Shown here: positions 1-4,950 of the stretch, piece after piece
Position numbering within the stretch: position 1 is the stretch's first letter
How the letters are laid out: each line of letters begins with the position of its first letter
Assembly (NCBI GenBank): GCA_945787425.1
Contig: CALZHO010000062.1
Span: 1-5,768, forward strand
Direction of reading: 5' to 3'
DNA length: 5,768 nt
Source of the DNA: an uncultured Bacteroidales bacterium
GTDB taxonomy: Bacteria > Bacteroidota > Bacteroidia > Bacteroidales > Paludibacteraceae
Translations under genes and position numbers: made by a program
The notes under the pieces: model-generated
The model's database searches: none
Told to the model about the DNA's origin: nothing
What the model saw: only the letters and a program-made list of their open reading frames with translations

Positions 1-1
1 C

Positions 2-97
2 CGCACCAACTCTAACGAGTATAATCGCCAAGGCTGGTCAACTATCAAAGCAGTAGCATATAAAAACGGAGTAAAATGCTTCGCAGTAATGATATAG
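2..97 (+). CDS. C-terminal 31 residues of an unknown protein (5' end outside window)
   Basis: An open frame runs from the window edge to TAG at 95-97 and ends in ...YKNGVKCFAVMI. Codon use resembles the genes that follow, and the next gene starts 63 bases later on the same strand, so this is probably the tail of a real gene. Too little is visible to name a family. The gap to the next gene holds an AAAAGTACTTTT palindrome (122-133) running into a T tract, which is too short a stem to call a terminator. Confidence 0.5.
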   Translation, partial: RTNSNEYNRQGWSTIKAVAYKNGVKCFAVMI

Positions 98-160
98 TCA
101 CCGGTAGGACTTAAAACAACCAAAAGTACTTTTTTTATCAACTAACTAATTAACATTATT

Positions 161-751
161 ATGCCTACAACAAAAAAACAAAAGAAAACTTCAGGCGGAC
201 ACAACTACTTAGCGCCTGGTATGAGTAAGGTAAATGGCGTTCCTTACTTCAAAGTTCCTGCAGCATTAATCACTATGCCAAAGGACAACACATGGTATGT
301 TGCGCGCAAACAACTCAACTACACCGACAAAAGCGATCGCAAACAAGTTGCAACCTATGTAATGGGCTTCCACAAGTCTAGTACAACTAACAAGCAAGGC
401 AAACAAAACAAGATTTGGTTCGTTGCTCGCTTGCAATACCTTGGGGGTAAGCCAGGTATCGCTTCTTACTACTATCGCGACTATAGCCGCAGAGGAGCAG
501 AAAACTACTTCAAACGCTTGCCATCTACCAACAGCTACTATCGAGTATTCGATGAAAAAGGCAACATGACCGACGAATGGAAGAAATATGCTGGTCACAC
601 CCGCCAAGAACTCAACAAAATGCGTAGCGATTATCGCAAGAAACGCAAAGAGTACTACGCAAAACGCGAAGAATTAGGCACTGCAGCACAACGCAGAGCA
701 TATGTTGCTGCTCACCCGGACAAATACCCACAACGATCCACAAAACGCTAA
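161..751 (+). CDS. Very basic 196-aa protein of unknown function
   Basis: I do not recognise this family. The protein is strongly basic throughout. It opens with a Lys-rich tail (MPTTKKQKKTSGG) and has a Tyr/Arg-rich middle (YYYRDYSRRG, about residues 104-113). Its C-terminal third is an Arg/Lys-rich, probably helical stretch from about residue 145. No signal peptide or membrane segment is seen. The composition suggests nucleic-acid binding, which is inference only. The ATG follows an A/T-rich leader (attaacattatt) as is usual in Bacteroidota, and there is no upstream in-frame alternative worth preferring. A strong terminator 23 bases after the stop closes the unit, separating it from the element A operon. 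Codon use matches the neighbours. Confidence 0.85.
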   Translation: MPTTKKQKKTSGGHNYLAPGMSKVNGVPYFKVPAALITMPKDNTWYVARKQLNYTDKSDRKQVATYVMGFHKSSTTNKQGKQNKIWFVARLQYLGGKPGIASYYYRDYSRRGAENYFKRLPSTNSYYRVFDEKGNMTDEWKKYAGHTRQELNKMRSDYRKKRKEYYAKREELGTAAQRRAYVAAHPDKYPQRSTKR

Positions 752-774
752 TAGCTGAATTTTGCCATCCGAAG

Positions 775-802
775 GCGATCCCACAAGGGGTCGCTTTTTT
801 TT
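775..802 (+). terminator. Rho-independent terminator after the 196-aa gene
   Basis: GCGATCCC (775-782), loop ACAA (783-786) and GGGGTCGC (787-794) form an 8-bp stem with one G-T wobble, followed by eight T (795-802). The T tract is only on the + side, so it ends the upstream gene and shields the following region from read-through. Confidence 0.9.
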
Positions 803-841
803 GCTTGTCCCTCTTTTTCATAGCGGCTTTATTCTTTGGCG

Positions 842-1016
842 TTCTCTTTTCGCATTGCAAAGGTACTGCGTATGGTTCATCCTGCAAACGACTTCATATT
901 TTCTAAAAAATCTCCACACCTGCAAGTATTCGGGTAGTATTTTTCTTAACGAAAATATGCGCTGCCTTTGCATTTCGTATGCCCCTATACGCAGTTGTAC
1001 CGCAATGTGAAAAAAG
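842..1016. promoter_or_regulatory. Element A: large imperfect hairpin, candidate single-stranded-DNA (Frpo-like) promoter
   Basis: The main non-coding gap (752-1108) is dominated by this inverted repeat. Base stem: 847-858 pairs with 1002-1013, with one G-T at 852/1008. An AAA bulge follows at 859-861. Then 862-866 pairs with 997-1001, and 867-875 pairs with 985-993 with one wobble; 994-996 are unpaired. Higher up, TGCAAA (883-888) pairs with TTTGCA (967-972). The left arm (842-865) matches 4616-4639 at 22 of 24 positions, and the right-arm end GTGAAAA recurs in element B. The minus-strand promoter lies in the left arm. The structure is visible in the sequence; the ssDNA-promoter role is inferred from resemblance to Frpo of the F plasmid. 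Alternatives are an RNA regulatory element or an invertible promoter. Confidence 0.6.
858..888 (-). promoter_or_regulatory. Bacteroides-type promoter boxes in the left arm of element A
   Basis: On the minus strand, TTTG (888-885), exactly 19 bases, then TACCTTTG (865-858) match the Bacteroidota primary-sigma consensus TTTG-N19-TAnnTTTG. In duplex DNA it would fire leftward into the non-coding side of the 196-aa gene, where I see no convincing minus-strand gene. In the folded minus strand the -33 box is paired, the TTT of the -7 box is bulged, and transcription would leave the hairpin base rightward, starting near 1005-1010, ahead of the gene at 1109. Confidence 0.6.
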
Positions 1017-1068
1017 GACACCTCTATGCTCGTTGAGCATACATAGTTTCTCTGTAGGTTCGTGTCCT
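1015..1068 (+). promoter_or_regulatory. Structured leader of the element A operon
   Basis: An outer 7-bp stem, AGGACAC (1015-1021) with GTGTCCT (1062-1068), encloses a perfect 7-bp hairpin, TATGCTC (1025-1031), GTT loop, GAGCATA (1035-1041). It sits immediately after the base of element A and about 40 bases before the start codon at 1109, where a 5' untranslated leader would be. Element B is followed by the same arrangement with a different sequence. There is no T tract, so it is not a standard terminator. Confidence 0.5.
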
Positions 1069-1108
1069 CACCTATAATTATTACAAACCCATTAAAATTT
1101 ATATTACA

Positions 1109-1261
1109 ATGGCAAGTTATGAAATGGAAATGGCTCAACAGCCTGTAAAACAAATCAGAGAAAGAATTTCCGATTGGGACTTAAGTTACTATGACGAAAT
1201 TGAAGATTTCAACTGTACTACCGATTGGTTCTCCGCAAAAAGAGGACTAAGTTTTGCTTAA
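1109..1261 (+). CDS. Small acidic protein (50 aa), first gene after element A
   Basis: An ATG at 1109 after an A/T-rich leader opens a 50-codon frame ending in TAA at 1259-1261. The protein starts MASYEMEMAQQPVKQ, carries an acidic, aromatic middle (DWDLSYYDEIEDF, about residues 22-34) and has about ten acidic to five basic residues. I do not recognise the family. It is the first gene downstream of the putative element A promoter, a position that anti-defence or establishment genes occupy in leading regions, so an inhibitor or DNA-mimic role is conceivable but unproven. It is followed directly by a hairpin and then pcfK-like. Confidence 0.6.
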   Translation: MASYEMEMAQQPVKQIRERISDWDLSYYDEIEDFNCTTDWFSAKRGLSFA

Positions 1262-1286
1262 TATCTGCCCACAAAGGGACAGATAT
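1261..1286 (+). terminator. Hairpin between the 50-aa gene and pcfK-like, possible attenuator
   Basis: ATATCTGCCC (1261-1270), loop ACAAA, and GGGACAGATAT (1276-1286) pair in a 10-bp stem with one bulged A at 1279. It overlaps the last base of the stop codon. The downstream sequence is ATTTATTTA rather than a clean T run, so termination is probably partial. It could lower expression of the downstream genes or stabilise the upstream message. Confidence 0.5.
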
Positions 1287-1321
1287 ATTTATTTAATACT
1301 AACATTATAATCATTACAATT

Positions 1322-1954
1322 ATGACACAGCAAGAAATTAAAAGCCTACTCGAAACAACCTCATCACAAGATGTGAAAAACCTCGTCGAGTATCTTAAAA
1401 TTCAACATGCTGAAAACGAAGCAGTAGCCAAAGGTAAAACACAAAAAGACATCGTCAAGATATTCCTTGACGAACGTCGCAAGTCAAACCTTAAACTCGC
1501 GCAGAAGTACCCCGAAAACGCTATGGGCAAAAGCTTCGATGATTGCTGGGCATACATCGAAGACAATGCAAAAAAAGCTGCAAACGGTCAAAACCGAGTA
1601 GCTATCACATCGTTTACGGTATTTGACTGGGCAGTCAATTACTTCTGCGATGATAACATCGCCAAGGTAGAAAAAGCCAAGCCTACTACAAGCAAACCTG
1701 CTAAAGAAGAGAAGCCAACAAAATCAGAACTTCAAACCCTACAGGAAGCGAAAGAAATTTGGCAAAAGAAAAATGATGAACAGGTGGCTCAATGGGAACA
1801 AAGGAATAATGCTGCCATAGATAAGTTCGAAAAAGAACACGCTATGGACATATTCCCACCTGTCAATCCATATCTAAACAAGGAAAACCCATACCTTAAT
1901 GCGGTATTCCCAGGACAAGAAAAACTCGACAAACTACTTGCCGAGCAACAATAA
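1322..1954 (+). CDS. pcfK: PcfK-like protein / AcrIIA9-family candidate
   Basis: A 210-aa cytoplasmic protein whose first 115 or so residues fit the PcfK family. There is a helical N-terminus, then a core with KSFDDCWAYIEDNAKKA (about residues 70-86) and VFDWAVNYFCDDNIAKVEKAKP (about 100-121), the usual W/Y-rich end of the domain. After it come a Lys/Pro/Glu linker (about 118-135), a probable coiled coil (about 136-175) and a tail with a doubled NPYLN motif. PcfK is named from the Enterococcus plasmid pCF10 conjugation region, and Bacteroides members include AcrIIA9, an inhibitor of type II-A Cas9. Family membership is recognised by pattern, and Cas9 inhibition by this copy is not shown. The gene directly precedes the pcfJ-like gene (25-base gap), the standard pairing. 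The start follows an A/T-rich leader. Confidence 0.75.
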   Translation: MTQQEIKSLLETTSSQDVKNLVEYLKIQHAENEAVAKGKTQKDIVKIFLDERRKSNLKLAQKYPENAMGKSFDDCWAYIEDNAKKAANGQNRVAITSFTVFDWAVNYFCDDNIAKVEKAKPTTSKPAKEEKPTKSELQTLQEAKEIWQKKNDEQVAQWEQRNNAAIDKFEKEHAMDIFPPVNPYLNKENPYLNAVFPGQEKLDKLLAEQQ

Positions 1955-1958
1955 AATT

Positions 1959-1972
1959 AACTTATAAAGTAA
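1959..1972 (+). repeat. 14-base repeat AACTTATAAAGTAA, copy 1
   Basis: An exact 14-base match to 4189-4202. It lies 8 bases before the pcfJ-like ATG. The other copy lies about 40 bases before the ArdC-N-like ATG. It could be a shared upstream expression signal or a chance match in AT-rich DNA. Confidence 0.4.
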
Positions 1973-1979
1973 TTTAGTT

Positions 1980-3359
1980 ATGACTAAACTTCAAGAAATA
2001 CGGGCTCTGCAAACATTGTTGCCCGACAGAATAAAAGAAATTCAAAGCATGCAAGAGTGCTGCGTCAATGGCGAATACACAGACCATCACTGCGTAACAG
2101 TATTTGGTACCGATACAATAGGAGACTACCAAGTAATTCGCAAATTCGATGTAGAAATCGATGTGAATATGAATTGGGAGTACGACCTAATTTATTCCCT
2201 ACCAAAAAAAGAACAAAAACGCTACCTAGACGAACACGAATGCATAAACGACAACTTCTATGAAACCTATCCATATGAAGAAAATTTATATAAATACGAA
2301 GTAGGGGAATTTATGCAAATATGGTATAATGTAAAAGACCATACATTATATAAATTCGGTCGCATCAATAAAAAAAATTACCACTACTGCCAACTACATA
2401 GCCAATGGATCAATCTCAGTCAAAGAATGACCAAAAGAAAAGAAACATTCCTTGATCGCTTTGACTGTAACATACCAAGCGAAGGCTTCTACAAAGATTT
2501 CTCAATACACGAAGACCTTGTAAAAGCAGGCTACGACGGCATAGATGCATTCGATTGGTACTATGGGTGCGGAGAGGAAGAATCAATAAGCCCAAATTCT
2601 CTATTCATCAGAGAAAAGAACATCGACGAGCTTTACACCGATATCCTTCTCAATCGCACCCAAGAAGCAACGCACATTCGCCTATATGGACTAAATAACT
2701 ACATCTACTTGATTACACAAAAAGATGAAGCATATCAAAAAGAACTTATGGCTGCTATGCGCGCTTGCCGAAGACACAAATATCAAATAACCAATATTGA
2801 AGCGTGGCGAGATATGATCTTCCAACTATATGAGATGGAAAAAGACTTACATAACCCACATTATGTATGTCCTGACAACCTCATACAAGCACACGACAAA
2901 ATATCTGCGCAATATCGCAACGCACTAAAGCGTATCGAAGAAAGGAAACGCATCAAAAAACTCGAATCAGAAATGCAAACTGCAGCACAAAAACTCAACG
3001 AGTTCATACAACACATGCAAGCGTTTCTCAATCTTTGCTTCTCAAATGACCAATTGGTTATACGCCCGCTACGCTCGCCAATGGAGTATATTCAAGAAGG
3101 CATTGCTATGCACCACTGCGTGGCATCTTACAAGGAAAGATACAATTCACTCATTCTATCCGCAAGAAACCACCAAGACGAGCGCATAGCGACCATAGAG
3201 GTCAGCTTACATGACTATAAAATCATACAAATTCGTGGCAAATACAATAAAGCCACAGAGTATGATCAAGATATCGCTGTGCTGCTAACAAAGAACATGA
3301 AGCAAATACGCAAAGCCAATAAGAAACAACAAATTATAAACGCTGCCTTATCAGCATAA
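1980..3359 (+). CDS. pcfJ: PcfJ-like protein
   Basis: A 459-aa cytoplasmic protein. The C-terminal part carries the PcfJ signature: RPLRSPMEYIQEGIAMHHCVASY (residues about 361-383), with MHHC at 377-380, then ERIATIEVSLHDYKIIQIRGKYN (about 401-423). This is the family pattern of an EG...HC motif, a TIEV strand and Q-RG--N. The first 300 residues are less conserved, and a Lys/Arg-rich helical stretch lies around 310-350. PcfJ proteins accompany PcfK on conjugative plasmids and Bacteroidales elements; the biochemical activity is not established to my knowledge. The length is in the normal family range and no frameshift is seen. The next ORF starts 12 bases after the stop, so co-transcription is likely. 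Confidence 0.85.
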   Translation: MTKLQEIRALQTLLPDRIKEIQSMQECCVNGEYTDHHCVTVFGTDTIGDYQVIRKFDVEIDVNMNWEYDLIYSLPKKEQKRYLDEHECINDNFYETYPYEENLYKYEVGEFMQIWYNVKDHTLYKFGRINKKNYHYCQLHSQWINLSQRMTKRKETFLDRFDCNIPSEGFYKDFSIHEDLVKAGYDGIDAFDWYYGCGEEESISPNSLFIREKNIDELYTDILLNRTQEATHIRLYGLNNYIYLITQKDEAYQKELMAAMRACRRHKYQITNIEAWRDMIFQLYEMEKDLHNPHYVCPDNLIQAHDKISAQYRNALKRIEERKRIKKLESEMQTAAQKLNEFIQHMQAFLNLCFSNDQLVIRPLRSPMEYIQEGIAMHHCVASYKERYNSLILSARNHQDERIATIEVSLHDYKIIQIRGKYNKATEYDQDIAVLLTKNMKQIRKANKKQQIINAALSA

Positions 3360-3371
3360 ATCACCACTACT

Positions 3372-3671
3372 ATGTTAGAAACTTATAATCCAACCATTCA
3401 AACGTACAACGAACAACCATCTTGTGAAGCTATTAAGGCAGCAACAATGGTCAGTAGATATGCATACTGGATGTGCAATCAAACTACAAAAGAGCGATTC
3501 ATAAATTGTTTCGGGAAAATCCCCGGAGAACATCTATGGAATAAACTCTGCCACCTGCGAGAAGCACAAGGCACTCTCGCAGGCGACCTCGCACTATGGC
3601 TTGAACTAGATAATACCAATCGCCAAAAACTGATGCACTACATTCTCAAAACCAATTATAAACAACAATAA
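3372..3671 (+). CDS. Hypothetical 99-aa protein downstream of pcfJ
   Basis: A complete small ORF 12 bases after the pcfJ-like stop, with codon use like its neighbours. The protein is soluble and mostly helical by composition. It contains a segment MVSRYAYWMCNQTTKERF (about residues 26-43) and a Leu-rich C-terminal half (LAGDLALWLELDNTNRQKLM, about 69-88). No family is recognised. Tight spacing on both sides places it in the pcfK-pcfJ operon. Confidence 0.75.
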   Translation: MLETYNPTIQTYNEQPSCEAIKAATMVSRYAYWMCNQTTKERFINCFGKIPGEHLWNKLCHLREAQGTLAGDLALWLELDNTNRQKLMHYILKTNYKQQ

Positions 3672-3683
3672 ATCATTACTAGT

Positions 3684-3803
3684 ATGACAACAAATCAAGA
3701 AAAAAAAGAGGTGCAAATCTCTCAACAATTGCAACAACGTATTGACCACACAGTAAACAAATATTGTGACCGATTCTTCTCAAGAGGAGGCAGACTATTC
3801 TAA
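3684..3803 (+). CDS. Hypothetical 39-aa protein
   Basis: The ATG at 3684 comes 12 bases after the previous stop, and the frame ends with TAA at 3801-3803, 11 bases before the next ATG. The product is Gln-rich and helical (MTTNQEKKEVQISQQLQQ...) and ends CDRFFSRGGRLF. No family is recognised. The case for it is the spacing: it exactly fills the gap between two likely genes with the same 11-12 base separation as the other gene pairs. Confidence 0.55.
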   Translation: MTTNQEKKEVQISQQLQQRIDHTVNKYCDRFFSRGGRLF

Positions 3804-3814
3804 CGCTTACGATT

Positions 3815-4003
3815 ATGTACGAAAATCTTGAAATATGCACCGTCAAAATGAATGTAGAAATCACATTCACTTATGACAAAAGAAGACATGGCGTAAATGA
3901 CGCTATGCAAATTGCTGAATCACTTGCAATGAATACAAACTTTCATACCATTGAAGAAGGAGTGCAAGTAGTAGAAGTAAAAACAAGTAATCAACGAATA
4001 TAA
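3815..4003 (+). CDS. Hypothetical 62-aa protein
   Basis: A complete small ORF with operon-like spacing. The N-terminal half contains alternating residues that look like a beta strand (MNVEITFTYD), followed by a probable helix (VNDAMQIAESLAM) and another strand (VQVVEVKTS). This is a compact strand-helix-strand pattern. The internal ATG at 3848 (residue 12) is an equally good start and would begin at MNVEITFTYD. The family is not recognised. Confidence 0.55.
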   Translation: MYENLEICTVKMNVEITFTYDKRRHGVNDAMQIAESLAMNTNFHTIEEGVQVVEVKTSNQRI

Positions 4004-4004
4004 T

Positions 4005-4174
4005 ATGATTATTCATCGTAAAAATTTTATGCCATCTCTGCACAAGGCAGGGGTGGCATTTCGCTACAAATAGGCGATGTAAGAAATTCATTTGGAAAAC
4101 TAAGTGATATTCTTGAATATCTCAAAAAGAAGACAAATCAAGAAATCACCACCATTACCATTACAGACCTATAG
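4005..4174 (+). pseudogene. Small ORF split by an apparent -1 frameshift
   Basis: An ATG at 4005, just past the TAA of the previous gene, gives MIIHRKNFMPSLHK... and stops after 22 codons. The -1 frame from about 4022 is open to TAG at 4172-4174 and reads as good protein (KFYAISAQGRGG...SFGKLSDILEYLKKK...), but has no ATG of its own. One extra A in the A5 run at 4020-4024 would join both parts into a 56-aa protein. It may be an inactivated gene, an assembly error, or true -1 slippage. The slip site (T-AAAAA-TTTT) is not a classical heptamer, so slippage is the least likely. Confidence 0.45.
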
Positions 4175-4188
4175 GAAAGGCAAACAGA

Positions 4189-4202
4189 AACTTATAAAGT
4201 AA
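4189..4202 (+). repeat. 14-base repeat AACTTATAAAGTAA, copy 2
   Basis: Identical to 1959-1972. It lies in the 67-base gap before the ArdC-N-like gene. No clear TAnnTTTG box accompanies it. Confidence 0.4.
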
Positions 4203-4241
4203 AAAACAACCGATTATTCAAACTATAAAAATTATACAACT

Positions 4242-4580
4242 ATGAACGCAACAACTCAAAATCAAATTACAAGTAAAATGCACGATTATCGCGAACACTT
4301 AAAAACAATAAGCAACGGCCTCGTAGAAATGGCAAAAGCCTCTGGGCGCGATGATTACTCCATCAATACGCTCCTACGCGAATGCTACAATCTTATAGGC
4401 AAAAAACTCCATACATTCGATGAGTGGAAAGACCAAAATTGCTCGATACGCAAAGGGGAACACGCATATCTCTTTTGGGGCAAACCCAAAGAGACTGCTA
4501 ATGGTAAACGATACTGCCCGGTTATGTTCCTGTTCAGCGAGGACCAAATCAGGGTCAACGCTTCTCAAGCAACTGCGTAA
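4242..4580 (+). CDS. Stand-alone ArdC N-terminal-like (DUF1738-type) ssDNA-binding domain protein
   Basis: A 112-aa protein whose second half matches the pattern of the ArdC N-terminal domain in Bacteroidales mobile elements. It reads LIGKKLHTFDEWKDQNCSIRKGEHAYLFWGKP (about residues 50-81), then a strand ending in CPVMFLFSEDQIR (about 91-103). The signature is F-x-EW, RKGE-A, WGKP and a final LFS-xQ. ArdC binds single-stranded DNA and protects incoming plasmid DNA from restriction. Full-length ArdC adds a C-terminal metalloprotease-like domain, which is absent here, so this copy would offer only ssDNA binding. The N-terminal 45 residues are helical. The frame ends cleanly, with no sign of a lost C-terminal half in the following 370 bases. 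Confidence 0.65.
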   Translation: MNATTQNQITSKMHDYREHLKTISNGLVEMAKASGRDDYSINTLLRECYNLIGKKLHTFDEWKDQNCSIRKGEHAYLFWGKPKETANGKRYCPVMFLFSEDQIRVNASQATA

Positions 4581-4604
4581 CAAAACCACACGCCTCTAGG
4601 CGGT
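4578..4604 (-). terminator. Possible minus-strand terminator or end-of-gene hairpin
   Basis: Read on the minus strand, ACCGCC (4604-4599), loop TAGA and GGCG-T-GT (4594-4588) form a short GC stem with one bulge, followed by GGTTTTG. It would end a roughly 45-base leftward transcript from the element B promoter boxes. On the + strand it is simply a hairpin after the ArdC-N-like gene without a T tract. Confidence 0.3.
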
Positions 4605-4615
4605 CTATATCGTCA

Positions 4616-4730
4616 TTCTCTTTTCGCGCTGCAAAGGTAAAACCCTCTGCTGAGATACCAAGGTGCTTCCGTTATCTCCACCTTGGCTTTACTCATCAGA
4701 GCCCTTTGGGTAAGCAGCGTGAAAAGGGAA
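4616..4730. promoter_or_regulatory. Element B: large imperfect hairpin, second candidate Frpo-like promoter
   Basis: Within the non-coding gap 4581-4950, 4616-4632 pairs with 4714-4730 as a 17-bp stem with G-T at 4626/4720 and 4619/4727. An internal loop (4633-4642 against 4711-4713) follows. Then CCC (4643-4645) pairs with GGG (4708-4710), 4646-4654 pairs with 4692-4700 with one mismatch, and CCAAGGTG (4658-4665) pairs with CACCTTGG (4679-4686). Against element A, two base pairs of the lower stem change from A-T and T-A to G-C and C-G, preserving pairing, and the G-T at 4626/4720 is kept in both. The promoter boxes lie in the left arm. The function is inferred. Confidence 0.6.
4632..4662 (-). 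promoter_or_regulatory. Bacteroides-type promoter boxes in the left arm of element B
   Basis: Minus-strand CTTG (4662-4659), 19 bases, then TACCTTTG (4639-4632): the same spacing and -7 box as element A. In duplex DNA it faces left, away from ardA. In the folded minus strand the -33 box is in the paired CCAAGGTG/CACCTTGG segment, most of the -7 box sits in an internal loop, and the polymerase would exit rightward, starting near 4718-4722. Confidence 0.55.
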
Positions 4731-4768
4731 TAACTGTATCTACTTCGTAGATACTATAGACTATTCTT
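4726..4768 (+). promoter_or_regulatory. Structured leader after element B
   Basis: The outer stem GAATA (4728-4732) with TATTC (4762-4766), extendable by two G-T pairs, encloses a perfect 8-bp hairpin, GTATCTAC (4736-4743), TTC loop, GTAGATAC (4747-4754). This repeats the layout after element A (outer stem, three unpaired bases, 7-8 bp hairpin with a 3-base loop) with different sequence. Confidence 0.5.
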
Positions 4769-4784
4769 GCGCCTGATAAGGCGC
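4769..4784 (+). promoter_or_regulatory. Short GC hairpin in the ardA leader
   Basis: GCGCC (4769-4773), loop TGATAA, GGCGC (4780-4784). Only three T follow, so it is a weak terminator at best. It may act with the neighbouring leader structure in attenuation. Confidence 0.35.
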
Positions 4785-4785
4785 T

Positions 4786-4803
4786 TTACAAATCAATTTG
4801 TAA
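4786..4803. promoter_or_regulatory. Palindromic operator-like site upstream of ardA
   Basis: TTACAAAT-CA-ATTTGTAA is a perfect palindrome with 8-bp arms. TTTACAA/TTGTAAA-type words recur at 4799-4805, 4826-4833 (one-sided TTTTGTAA), 4882-4888 and 4890-4896, and TTTGTA...TACAAA forms a second inverted repeat at about 4798-4815. The cluster fills the AT-rich stretch before ardA and resembles a multi-site binding region for a repressor, but could reflect base composition. Confidence 0.35.
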
Positions 4804-4950
4804 ATGTGTACAAAACGAGTAAACATTTTGTAAGACACAAAACACCTAATAATCAGTACTTTCAGTTAATACACTTACTACTTTACAAGTTTACAAAAAT
4901 TTTGCAAGTTTTATACACTATAATTATTAATTCATTAAAAATTTAATCTT

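Noticed and set aside
122..137. AAAAGTACTTTT palindrome with a T run as a terminator for the first partial gene.
   Set aside because: The arms are AT-only with no loop left once paired, so the stem is too weak to call.
856..867. GCAAAGGTAC resembles the reverse complement of the CTnDOT-type attachment core GTANNTTTGC.
   Set aside because: The same letters are the -7 promoter box on the minus strand with a correct -33 box 19 bases away; the second copy (GCAAAGGTAA) breaks the core, and no integrase or element boundary is visible.
612..887. Minus-strand 91-aa ORF downstream of the leftward promoter boxes in element A.
   Set aside because: It is Cys-rich and low in protein-like character, spans the terminator and the real gene's 3' end, and uses the opposite strand of a convincing CDS.
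762..1010. Plus-strand 82-aa ORF across the terminator and element A.
   Set aside because: It runs through the terminator T tract and both arms of the hairpin, giving implausible Phe/Leu/Cys-rich sequence; no neighbour supports it.
842..1016. Phase-variable invertible promoter: inverted repeats with the promoter facing left (off) that would face right after inversion.
   Set aside because: The arms are imperfect, differ between the two copies, and keep pairing through the promoter spacer and beyond; invertible promoters normally have near-identical short repeats flanking an unpaired segment. It remains a weaker alternative, testable by reads with the inverted orientation.
842..1016. Retron or group II intron RNA as an explanation for the large hairpin.
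   Set aside because: No reverse transcriptase is present and no intron domain V/VI pattern is seen; the presence of two copies before different operons fits a cis-regulatory element better.
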